A stretch of 14,174 nucleotides of DNA, taken from positions 1-14,174 of the forward strand of contig JAJRUU010000062.1 of NCBI GenBank assembly GCA_024277605.1. Direction: 5' to 3'. A program made the position numbers and the translations under genes. The notes beneath the pieces were generated by a model that saw only the letters and a program-made list of their open reading frames with translations, made no database searches and was not told where the DNA came from. The stretch's first letter is position 1; the number at the start of each line of letters is the position of its first letter. This stretch comes from a bacterium (GTDB lineage Bacteria > SZUA-182 > SZUA-191 > JAJRXT01). This document shows positions 1 through 5,879 of the stretch, piece by piece.

Positions 1-267
1 GATCATGGCATAAATCCCAGAGCAAATTGAAATCGAAAAAGTCTTTTTTGGGGTCAATCATCCTGATATACCTAATGTTTTTGTACCATTAAAATTTTTT
101 TACCGGACAGTAGTGAAAAAAAATATTGGACTGTGACTATAAAGGTACTGAAGGGATACTTAAGAGTTACGGTTATAAAAGCGCAGATTAAGCAATACAA
201 AGGGGAAGCAGTAACTTAACACAAGCATTGAGTTTCACTGGACATTAATTAAAAGGAGAACATCATT

Positions 268-546
268 ATGGCGGAAACAGTCTACGAACTTACAATGAAT
301 TACGAAGATAACGGAGAGATCCTGGTTAAGGAACTGAACAAGGAAATCCTGACTAAGGGAGCTTGGACTACCATTATGTTCCTTTATCAGGATTTAGACC
401 GAAAAACTAAGGAATATGGCCCTCAGAAAATTTCCATAAGGCGTTACAATAAAATCAATGGTGAATATCGCCAGCAGAGCAAATTCAATATCGGAAGCGC
501 AAAACAAGCAAAACAAATCGTGGAAGTTATTAATAAATGGTATTGA
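268..546 (+). CDS. Conserved small protein of unknown function (92 aa)
   Basis: The start is well set: AGGAG at 254-258 lies nine bases before the ATG. The product has no signal peptide or membrane segment and is probably cytoplasmic. It is mixed in charge, with an alternating hydrophobic pattern that suggests several beta strands (about residues 4-12, 33-42 and 54-75) followed by a helix ending in IVEVINKWY. The segment KISIRRY with a basic, polar stretch after it recalls the single-stranded-nucleic-acid-binding PC4 fold, and proteins of this general look occur as uncharacterised genes in other bacteria. The PC4 comparison is my inference from pattern only. It stands alone, followed by more than 500 bases of repeats before rhlE. 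The gene is real with good confidence; its function is unknown. Confidence 0.8.
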   Translation: MAETVYELTMNYEDNGEILVKELNKEILTKGAWTTIMFLYQDLDRKTKEYGPQKISIRRYNKINGEYRQQSKFNIGSAKQAKQIVEVINKWY

Positions 547-615
547 TACAATGGTTTACATTAACAATCAGCCAAAACTGTCCACGATTAAGGGCAAATC
601 AGCATTGACATGCCG

Positions 616-643
616 CTAGTATAAGTTTATAATTAGATCAGGT
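616..643 (-). repeat. Degenerate left-end remnant of repeat B
   Basis: The reverse complement reads ACCTGATCTAATTATAAACT and continues to CTAG. It matches the left end of the B copies at 3516 and 5780 (ACCTGATCTATTCATAAACT) with a few changes. Only this end is recognisable, so it is a decayed fragment. Confidence 0.5.
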
Positions 644-681
644 TAAATGCTTCCTCTCAAGGTTCAATTTAATTACAAATC

Positions 682-816
682 TGATGGTCTCGTAAAAAGT
701 CGTCATTCCCGCGAAAGCGGGAATCCATCCTGATTTTAACTATCGGAAAATACTGGATTCCCGTTTACACGGGAATGACAATAACCTGTGTTTTCTGACT
801 TTTTACGAGACCATCA
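682..816. repeat. Repeat C, copy 1 (MITE-like, 135 bp)
   Basis: The ends are near-perfect inverted repeats: TGATGGTCTCGTAAAAAGTC at the left and its complement at 797-816. Inside lie the hairpin TTCCCGCGAAAGCGGGAA near 706-723 and a second at about 758-775 (TTCCCGTTTACACGGGAA). It has no coding capacity. The structure (short, terminal inverted repeats, multiple copies) fits a non-autonomous mobile element. The interior differs from copies 2 and 3, so only the ends are shared. No clear target duplication is seen at this copy. Confidence 0.8.
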
Positions 817-903
817 AATTTTGCTGTAGAAAACTTAGAAATTCGAAACAGCTAGTAGTTTGTAGGCCGTTCAACAGATCAAGCGATAACGGGACTTATT
901 GCT

Positions 904-1062
904 GGGAGTCTGTCGGGCTTTGGGGTTCGTTAGCTGATCAAGTGAGAAATATAGCCCACTGGGGACATGTCCCCGGGGACCTGTCCCCTTAACGAAAATG
1001 AACTGGAAAATGGATATGTTTATCACTTGCCGCAGTAGAATCATCCAAAGTCCGACAGGTTT
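904..1062 (+). repeat. Repeat A, copy 1 (full length)
   Basis: Left end GGAGTCTGTCGGGCTTTGG (905-923) and right end CCAAAGTCCGACAGGTTTC form an inverted pair of about 19 bp. The dinucleotide CT flanks both sides (902-903 and 1063-1064). The centre has two abutting 14-bp palindromes, GGGGACATGTCCCC (961-974) and GGGGACCTGTCCCC (975-988). There is no open frame of note. It ends 57 bases before the rhlE start, so it probably lies in or near that gene's leader. Confidence 0.8.
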
Positions 1063-1119
1063 CTATATCCATTGTTTCAGGAGCAATTGACCAAAAGCAA
1101 CTTACATTAAAAGGTGAAG

Positions 1120-2361
1120 ATGTCATTTAAAAACCTAAATATCATAGAACCGCTTCAACAAGCGCTGACCAAAGAAGAATATACTACCCCCACGCCGATA
1201 CAGATACAGGCCATACCATCTCTGTTGCAGGGTAATGACCTGATAGGTATTGCCCAGACGGGCACGGGCAAGACCGCTGCCTTCGTATTGCCCATACTGC
1301 AAAGAATGTCTATAGATCACAAAATTCCTTTTAAGGGATCTCCGCGTGTACTTGTGCTCGCACCCACTCGGGAACTTGCAGCACAGATAAATCAGAGTTT
1401 TGCCACATATGGTCATTTCCTCCGATTTAGGCACACAGTCATATTCGGTGGCGTCAGTCAAGAGCCGCAGGTCAAAGCCCTCTCCCGGGGCGTTGACATC
1501 CTTGTCGCCACACCCGGGCGGCTGCTCGATCTAATAAATCAGGGTTACATAAAACTGAGGAATGTTGAGTTCTTCGTGCTTGACGAGGCCGACAGGATGC
1601 TTGACATGGGTTTCATAAACGACGTGCACAAGATCGTCTCGGAACTGCCACGTAAACGTCAATCACTTTTCTTCTCGGCCACCATGTCGCCGCAGATAAG
1701 TGCGCTTACCAAAAAACTTCTCACTAATCCCGTGCGGGTCGAGGCGGCTCCACAGGCGACCACCGTGGTTAGGGTCGAACAACGTGTTTTTTTCGTGGAC
1801 CAGAACAACAAGAACACCCTGTTGCTGGGGCTTCTCAAACAGGCGCACCTGACATGCGTTTTAGTTTTTACCCGCACGAAGCATCGTGCGAACAGGGTCA
1901 CGTTGATGCTTACCAAGAACAATATCCAGGCTGTTGCCATTCATGGCAATAAGTCGCAGAATCAGCGCACCAAGGCCCTGAATGATTTTAAATCAGGCCG
2001 CTCGCAGGTATTAGTCGCCACTGATATTGCGGCGCGGGGTATTGACATCGAAGACATATCTCATGTTATAAATTATGACCTACCCAATGAGCCTGAGAAT
2101 TATGTTCACCGTATCGGTCGGACGGCGCGTGCAGGAGCGGACGGCACAGCATATTCTTTTTGCGCGGCAGATGAACGCGAGTTTCTTCGTTCCATCGAGA
2201 AGCTCACCAAGCTAAAAATAAAGGTTATAGAGCACGAATACCATTCAGAACAGGCAAAAACCGCCGTGGGAGCGGCAGCAAAGCCGACCCCAAAAAAATC
2301 AAGCGGTGCGCCGAGAAATTTAAAACAAAACAGCCGTCACAAATCAGGTGTAGTTCGATAG
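1120..2361 (+). CDS. rhlE: DEAD-box ATP-dependent RNA helicase, RhlE type
   Basis: The product unwinds or remodels RNA duplexes using ATP, in the cytoplasm; RhlE-type enzymes act in ribosome assembly and RNA decay. All helicase motifs are present (numbering from the ATG at 1120): Q motif in the first 30 residues ending TPTPIQ, Walker A AQTGTGKT (45-52), APTRELA (about 81-87), TPGR (about 131-134), DEAD (155-158), SAT (186-188), ATDIAARGID (300-309) and HRIGRTARAG (330-339). A basic tail of about 30 residues follows. I prefer ATG 1120 (413 aa, MSFKNL, the usual RhlE beginning) to the in-frame GTG at 1114, because AAGGTG at 1111-1116 then serves as the ribosome-binding site. Repeat B copy 1 follows the stop. 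Confidence 0.93.
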   Translation: MSFKNLNIIEPLQQALTKEEYTTPTPIQIQAIPSLLQGNDLIGIAQTGTGKTAAFVLPILQRMSIDHKIPFKGSPRVLVLAPTRELAAQINQSFATYGHFLRFRHTVIFGGVSQEPQVKALSRGVDILVATPGRLLDLINQGYIKLRNVEFFVLDEADRMLDMGFINDVHKIVSELPRKRQSLFFSATMSPQISALTKKLLTNPVRVEAAPQATTVVRVEQRVFFVDQNNKNTLLLGLLKQAHLTCVLVFTRTKHRANRVTLMLTKNNIQAVAIHGNKSQNQRTKALNDFKSGRSQVLVATDIAARGIDIEDISHVINYDLPNEPENYVHRIGRTARAGADGTAYSFCAADEREFLRSIEKLTKLKIKVIEHEYHSEQAKTAVGAAAKPTPKKSSGAPRNLKQNSRHKSGVVR

Positions 2362-2709
2362 TTTCCACAAAGGTACGTCTCGGGGCTTATTTAAACCCGA
2401 CCTATTCATAAATTCAGGCTGGGTTTGCAAGACATCCCTTGCGAGATAAGGTTTATAATCCAACCTCCAATAAAACTTTGTTTGCCCAAGGGGATAGGAA
2501 TAGGAAGCTGATAAATTTATAATTTTCAACTAAATATCGATTCGCCCATAACAAGACCCGAATTTTTCGGGTTAAAAAGGGGGGGGGAATGCTAAAATAA
2601 TTGGTTAAGTCTGAGGCTGGCAAAAGTTTGAGTGAATCTGTTCAGCTCTCTTGCCCACTTGTGTTCATATAACTACCCGGACATATTATCCTCAATCTCA
2701 AGGAGCAAA
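2362..2709. other. Intergenic region rhlE to lysine-rich gene
   Basis: About 350 bases, mostly repeat B copy 1, then the G9 run at 2579-2587 and about 120 bases with no recognised element. The minus-strand open frame that covers part of this stretch is repeat sequence, not a gene. Confidence 0.6.
2394..2573 (+). repeat. Repeat B, copy 1 (long form, 180 bp)
   Basis: It begins AACCCGACCTATTCATAAAT and ends GAATTTTTCGGGTT, with short inverted termini AACCCGA / TCGGGTT. The right end contains the stem CCCGAA-TTT-TTCGGG, which could form a small hairpin just downstream of rhlE. It matches the copy at 7210-7388 along its whole length. A run of nine G (2579-2587) follows directly. Confidence 0.8.
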
Positions 2710-2820
2710 ATGATGAGTAAAAGCCAAGACACTAAGAAAACGACTAAAAAGGCGCCCACAAAAACCATGAAGGAAAAAAAAGCCGCTAAGATGGCTAAAA
2801 AGGGAGAAAAGAAATGTTAG
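2710..2820 (+). CDS. Very small lysine-rich protein (36 aa)
   Basis: AGGAG at 2701-2705 sits four bases before the ATG at 2710 (a second ATG follows directly at 2713), so this start is preferred over the upstream GTG at 2632, which has no binding site. The product begins MMSKSQDTKKTTKKAP and is almost entirely Lys, Ala, Thr and Glu, ending EKKC. It is strongly basic, lacks hydrophobic core residues and is probably disordered. Such peptides typically bind RNA or ribosomes, and the neighbours (an RNA helicase, an RRM protein and a ribosomal protein) fit that, but this is inference. I do not recognise a named family. The gene may share its promoter with nothing else: the RRM gene downstream has its own. 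Confidence 0.6.
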   Translation: MMSKSQDTKKTTKKAPTKTMKEKKAAKMAKKGEKKC

Positions 2821-2866
2821 TGTACGGGGGCGGGGGGCAAAAATCTGTGACTTGCAAAAATTAAAT

Positions 2867-2895
2867 ACAACAACAGCTTAAAAAAATGTTATAAT
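2867..2895 (+). promoter_or_regulatory. Extended -10 promoter of the RRM gene
   Basis: TGTTATAAT at 2887-2895 is a perfect extended -10 (TG, one base, TATAAT). Seventeen bases upstream, ACAACA (2867-2872) matches only half of the -35 consensus, as is common for extended -10 promoters. Transcription would start near 2902, giving a leader of about 137 nt before the RRM gene start. Long leaders are typical of cold-induced mRNAs; the link here is inference. Confidence 0.5.
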
Positions 2896-3038
2896 GGTCA
2901 AAAGGCTACCGATTTTACATGATAATACTCAACAATAAAACAAAGTTCGGTATGCCATAGAAAAGACACAATCGGGGTATGTCGTAGTGCCATGGGCATA
3001 TCTTCGATTTAACACTGAATTATGGCGAAAGAAAAGAG

Positions 3039-3386
3039 ATGGAGAAAATGCAAATTTATGTTGGCAATCTTGGTTACGATGTAACAGACAACGAACTACA
3101 AGCCGCTTTCGAAGCTTATGGAGAAGTCGACTCTGCAAAGATTATTATGGATAGGGATACCGGCCGTTCCAAAGGTTTTGGCTTCGTAGAAATGTCTGAA
3201 AAGGAAGAGGCATCAAAAGCCATTGAAGGGCTTAACGAAACTGACCTTGGTGGGAGAAATATTAGCGTCAATGAGGCCCGTCCAAAGACAAAGAGTGACA
3301 GTCGGGGCGGACGTGGTGCAGGTCGCGGCGGTGGATTCGGCGGCGGTCGTAGCGGTGGTTCTGGCGGTGGGCGAAGTCGCTACTAA
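3039..3386 (+). CDS. RRM-domain RNA-binding protein, glycine-rich tail
   Basis: This is a single RNA-recognition motif (about residues 5-80) plus a Gly/Arg-rich tail (about 89-115), the layout of bacterial and cyanobacterial Rbp proteins. RNP2 is IYVGNL (6-11) and RNP1 is KGFGFVEM (45-52), with the aromatic residues that stack on RNA bases intact. It should bind single-stranded RNA in the cytoplasm. Two starts are possible: ATG 3039 (115 aa), and ATG 3048 (MQIYVGNL, 112 aa), which has GGAG at 3041-3044 but only three bases of spacing. I keep 3039. In Anabaena, rbp genes of this type are cold-induced and can lie just before rpsU, as here. The base composition of the tail is locally GC-rich because of Gly codons. 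A partial A repeat begins 24 bases after the stop. Confidence 0.9.
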   Translation: MEKMQIYVGNLGYDVTDNELQAAFEAYGEVDSAKIIMDRDTGRSKGFGFVEMSEKEEASKAIEGLNETDLGGRNISVNEARPKTKSDSRGGRGAGRGGGFGGGRSGGSGGGRSRY

Positions 3387-3410
3387 TTGTTACACGCTTT
3401 TTATCCTTTA

Positions 3411-3486
3411 TCGGACTTTGGGTTTCGTTAGCTGATCAAGTGAGAAATATAGCCCATTGGGGACTGGTCCCCGGGGACAGGTCTCC
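3411..3486 (+). repeat. Repeat A, copy 2 (left half only)
   Basis: It begins inside the left terminal repeat (TCGGACTTTGGG) and runs through the shared segment GCTGATCAAGTGAGAAATAT and two abutting palindromes, GGGGACTGGTCCCC (3459-3472) and GGGGACAGGTCTCC (3473-3486). The outermost eight or so bases and the right half are missing, so this copy is truncated. Confidence 0.75.
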
Positions 3487-3515
3487 TTGTTCTCGAAGAA
3501 AAGTACTAATTTTTC

Positions 3516-3836
3516 ACCTGATCTATTCATAAACTCAGACTAGATTCGCCAGACATCTTGTGAGATAAGGTTTATGGGCCAACGTCCTGAAGAAACGGGC
3601 TGTGCCTGCCCGAATTTTTCGGGTTCAAGATACCCATAAGTTTATATTAGGAACTAAATGTGATGGAGTCGTAAAAAGCCTTAAAACCGTAATTTTGTCA
3701 TTCTGAGCGAAGCGAAGAATCTATTTTTTTCAATATAATACGAGGTCCTTCACTTCGTTCAGGGTGACATGTGGGGACTTTTTACGAGACCATCAAATGT
3801 CGATTCGCCCACAACAAGACCCAATTTTTTTGGGAA
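3516..3836 (+). repeat. Repeat B, copy 2, interrupted by repeat C
   Basis: The left part (3516-3660) begins ACCTGATCTATTCATAAACT. It contains the short-form ending (CCTGCCCGAATTTTTCGGGTT near 3606-3625) and then continues with long-form sequence to AACTAAATG. After the C insertion it resumes at TCGATTCGCCC and ends CCAATTTTTTTGGGAA. The copy at 2394 reads AACTAAATATCGATTCGCCC without interruption, which proves the continuity. Confidence 0.8.
3661..3795 (+). repeat. Repeat C, copy 2, inserted in repeat B
   Basis: Inverted ends TGATGGAGTCGTAAAAAG and CTTTTTACGAGACCATCA bound 135 bp. The four bases AATG stand on both sides (3657-3660 and 3796-3799), consistent with a target duplication made on insertion into B. 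The interior includes TCATTCTGAGCGAAGCGAAG and is the reverse complement of the copy at 12406-12540. Confidence 0.85.
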
Positions 3837-3854
3837 TAAAGGGAGGGGAAATAT

Positions 3855-4040
3855 TTGCCAGAAGTAAAAGTAAGGGGAAACGAACCATTTGAAAGCGCTC
3901 TCAGGAGATTTAAGAAACAATGTGAAAAGACTGGAATTCTTAGGGAGCTCAAAGAGCGAGCACACTACGATAAACCGAGCATCAAGCGCAAACTCAAGGC
4001 GAAGGCCGCCAAAAAGAAAAGCGCAAAAGGTACCTATTGA
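3855..4040 (+). CDS. rpsU: Small ribosomal subunit protein bS21
   Basis: This 61-residue basic protein has the bS21 pattern: PEVKVRGNEPFESALRRFKK at the N-terminus, then CEKTGILRELKERAHYDKPS and a lysine-rich tail. It sits on the 30S subunit near the mRNA exit and helps start translation by aiding Shine-Dalgarno pairing. The start is TTG (3855), set by the strong site GGGAGGGG at 3841-3848 seven bases before it and by the fit to the family N-terminus. A TTG start is unusual for a ribosomal protein. The gene is alone on its transcript or read through from the RRM gene; nested repeats B and C fill the space upstream. The length is normal for short bS21 forms. Confidence 0.93.
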   Translation: MPEVKVRGNEPFESALRRFKKQCEKTGILRELKERAHYDKPSIKRKLKAKAAKKKSAKGTY

Positions 4041-4481
4041 GAAGTTGAGCATCTTGTATAGCAGAATTCTGTCGTGATGCATTAATATCAACAGATGCTT
4101 CGACTCATGTGTGGTAGTGCTGACTCAAAGAGGGGACAAGCGAAATTGACTATGGTGTTCCTCCTAAAAACAAGCGCTATGGTCTTTTCCAATAAAAAAC
4201 CCCTGCGCTTCCTACAAATCATGTATTTCTTGAGCGGCATTATTTCATCCAGATTTGCCCTTCCGGCTTTGCTTTGCCCAGTATAACTTATGGCTCAAAA
4301 GAGTTCAATAAAAACCAGGCGGGGCGACATTTTCACAAACCACGGCCAAATCAAAAGACGTTCCTACCCGACAAACTAAATAGGGCGCATAATCGCCTTA
4401 ACCCGGAGAATTCGGGTCTTGTTACCAGCAAAACCACATCTACCTGATAATATTAACTTGTAAGGTTTTATGTAATAAAAT
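4041..4481. other. Intergenic region rpsU to first ankyrin gene
   Basis: About 440 bases with no convincing gene. A plus-strand open frame at 4095-4286 (63 codons) has no ribosome-binding site and an unremarkable composition. At 4398-4422 there is a degenerate right end of repeat B. I see no good promoter for the ankyrin gene; TTGTAA at 4458-4463 and TAAAAT at 4476-4481 are only 12 bases apart. Confidence 0.5.
4398..4422 (-). repeat. Right-end remnant of repeat B
   Basis: The reverse complement reads AACAAGACCCGAATTCTCCG and continues GGTTAA. It matches the right end of other B copies except that the central T run is altered. The similarity upstream is too weak to call the rest of the element. 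Confidence 0.5.
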
Positions 4482-4523
4482 ATGCGAAACATACAAATCA
4501 TATTTTTTTGTTTTCTCTGCTGA
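4482..4523 (+). other. Out-of-frame signal-peptide start for the ankyrin gene
   Basis: ATG at 4482 opens a 13-codon frame (MRNIQIIFFCFLC, stop at 4521-4523). A shift of -1 at the run of seven T (4503-4509) joins it to the ankyrin frame and gives MRNIQIIFFLFSLLTTLPAC, a good lipoprotein signal with a basic start, a hydrophobic core and an LPAC box. An eighth T in the run would have the same effect. No good ribosome-binding site is visible for this ATG. Confidence 0.55.
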
Positions 4524-5467
4524 CTACCCTTCCCGCCTGCGGTCCGACAAACTTGATGGATGCGGCACAGGAAGGCAACACCAGCAAAGTACCAACCCTG
4601 ATTGAGAATGGCGCTGATGTAAACAAGAAAGATGCGGAGGGTTATACAGCCTTGATGATCGCAGCACGGGAAGGCAACGCCAACACAGTGCAAATATTGC
4701 TGGAGAATGGCGCTGATATAAATGCAAGGAGGGGGATAGGTTCTACAAGAATCCGAACGCAGACAGCACGTAAAGGACTCATTAACACGCTGCATGTAGG
4801 GCAGACAGTCTTGATGGTTGCAGCACAAAACGGCCGTACCGACATCGTTAAAATATTGCTGGAGGCTGGCGCTGATGTGAATTCGAAAGACAGGGCCGGC
4901 AAAACAACCCTGATGTCTGCAGCACAAAACGGTCATACTGCTACTGTGAAATTTTTGCTTGATAAAGGTGCAGATGGGCAGGCTAAAGACAGGTTTGGCA
5001 AGACAGCCTTGGTACTGGCAACCCTTTCTGACCACAGTGAAACAGCTGCATTGTTAAAGAATAATGGAAGTGCGGACGCAGACATTAATTCAAAACTATT
5101 GACTGCCACAGCTGAAGGCAATATACCTATCATGCAAGCCTCACTGAATGAGGGCGCTGATGTTAATGCCAAAGACAGGTACGGCCTTACCGCCCTGATG
5201 ATTGCAGCACAGGAAGGTTCCCCTAAAAAAGTGCCTATATTGTTAGCGGCTGGCGCTGATGTGAATGCAAAAAGTGAGTATGACAAAAAGACAGCCTTGA
5301 CATATGCAGCGCAATATGGTCATACTGCCACCGTAAAATTCTTGCTGAACCAAGGGGCAAACGTGAATTTCAAGGACAGGTTTGGCAAGACAGCCCTGAT
5401 GTGGGCAGAGCGAGGAGGCCACATCGAAATAGTCAACTTGCTTAAGCAGGCTGGAGCCAAGGAGTAA
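4508..5467 (+). CDS. Ankyrin-repeat protein, probable lipoprotein with split signal
   Basis: The frame encodes about nine ankyrin repeats with the usual marks TALMIAA, VKILLEAGADVN and KDRFGKTAL, across roughly residues 13-319. Ankyrin repeats bind other proteins; the partner is unknown. The fifth repeat (about 163-192) is degenerate. The N-terminus from TTG 4508 (FSLLTTLPACGPTN) is the back half of a lipoprotein signal, with Cys11 the likely lipidated residue. Proline at the position two before Cys is not the commonest lipobox residue. TTG 4508 has no ribosome-binding site, so the true start is probably ATG 4482 in another frame. The protein would sit in the periplasm on a membrane. The second ankyrin gene at 5880 is related in design. 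The frame change may be a sequence error, a phase-variable tract or real slippage. Confidence 0.8.
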   Translation: MFSLLTTLPACGPTNLMDAAQEGNTSKVPTLIENGADVNKKDAEGYTALMIAAREGNANTVQILLENGADINARRGIGSTRIRTQTARKGLINTLHVGQTVLMVAAQNGRTDIVKILLEAGADVNSKDRAGKTTLMSAAQNGHTATVKFLLDKGADGQAKDRFGKTALVLATLSDHSETAALLKNNGSADADINSKLLTATAEGNIPIMQASLNEGADVNAKDRYGLTALMIAAQEGSPKKVPILLAAGADVNAKSEYDKKTALTYAAQYGHTATVKFLLNQGANVNFKDRFGKTALMWAERGGHIEIVNLLKQAGAKE

Positions 5468-5488
5468 ACAAAAAAATCTTAGCTGTGA

Positions 5489-5780
5489 GCCCGAAAAATT
5501 CGGGCAGGCACAGCCTGTTTCTTCAGGACGTTGGCTCATGCACCTTATCTCACAAGGGATGTCTTGCGAATCTGGGAGTCTGTCGGACTTTGGGGTTCGT
5601 AGCGAGGCAAGTGAGAAATATAGCCCATTGGGGACCTGTCCCCTTTTTCGATCATTTGAGGCGAATAGCATGTCTATTTAACGAAAATGACCGGGAAAAT
5701 GGATATGTTTATCACTTGTCGCAGTAGAATCATCCAAAGTCCGACAGGCTCCTAGTCTGAGTTTATGAATAGATCAGGGT
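5489..5780 (-). repeat. Repeat B, copy 3, interrupted by repeat A
   Basis: In reverse orientation it starts GCCCGAAAAATTCGGGCAGG 21 bases after the first ankyrin stop and ends AATAGATCAGGG. It is broken after GCGAATCT (5573) and resumes at AGTCTGAGTTTATGAATAG (from 5754). The uninterrupted join, GCGAATCTAGTCTGAG, is exactly the reverse complement of the corresponding bases in B copy 2. The hairpin at its start may end transcription of the ankyrin gene. Confidence 0.85.
5574..5751 (+). repeat. Repeat A, copy 3, inserted in repeat B
   Basis: The inverted ends are GGAGTCTGTCGGACTTTGG (5575-5593) and the complement of GGAGCCTGTCGGACTTTGG (5734-5752). CT at 5572-5573 and 5752-5753 is a possible 2-bp target duplication. 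It has one central palindrome, GGGGACCTGTCCCC (5630-5643), where copies 1 and 2 have two, and about 30 extra bases before ACGAAAATGA compared with copy 1. Confidence 0.85.
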
Positions 5781-5879
5781 GAGAGTCAAATATCCCACCA
5801 AAACTATCCTTGCTGATTTGGTATGAAAACATGCCGGAAGTTCACGCTTTGTAGGATACCGCAAAAAAGGGAGAGCTAA

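Larger units (their letters stand above)
547..1119. other. Repeat-filled intergenic region before rhlE
   Basis: About 570 bases without a convincing gene. It holds a degenerate left end of repeat B in reverse orientation (616-643), a full C element (682-816) and a full A element (904-1062). The ribosome-binding site of rhlE follows at 1110-1116. I see no clear promoter for rhlE; transcription must start inside or between the repeats, or come from upstream. Confidence 0.7.
3387..3854. other. Repeat-filled region between the RRM gene and rpsU
   Basis: About 470 bases made almost entirely of repeats: truncated A (3411-3486), then B copy 2 (3516-3836) with a C element inserted at 3661-3795. The rpsU ribosome-binding site begins five or six bases after B ends. 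A TATAAT at 3734-3739 lies inside the C element but has no -35 partner. Confidence 0.7.
5468..5879. other. Repeat-filled region between the two ankyrin genes
   Basis: About 410 bases: repeat B copy 3 in reverse (5489-5780) carrying a full A element (5574-5751), then about 100 bases with no recognised element before the next gene. Short open frames across this stretch are made of repeat sequence. Confidence 0.7.

Noticed and set aside
3734..3739. TATAAT inside repeat C as the rpsU promoter
   Set aside because: No -35-like sequence at 16-18 bases upstream and no extended TG; kept only as a possibility in the finding on the nested repeat.
2394..3836. Repeated sequences considered as a CRISPR array
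   Set aside because: The repeats are over 100 bp, occur in both orientations, are irregularly spaced between genes and nested in each other; there are no cas genes.
4095..4286. Plus-strand open frame of 63 codons after rpsU
   Set aside because: No ribosome-binding site, no family resemblance and no coding-like composition.
4458..4481. TTGTAA and TAAAAT as promoter of the first ankyrin gene
   Set aside because: The spacing is only 12 bases and the -10 ends where the proposed ATG begins.
4376..5035. Long minus-strand open frame (219 codons) rich in Cys and His
   Set aside because: It lies antisense to the first ankyrin gene. The periodic Cys/His pattern is the reverse reading of the ankyrin repeats, and there is no ribosome-binding site.
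5485..5727. Plus-strand open frame across the A-in-B block (and similar short frames at 2344-2529 and 12658-12861)
   Set aside because: They are translations of repeat sequence, and the same peptide bits recur wherever the repeats occur.
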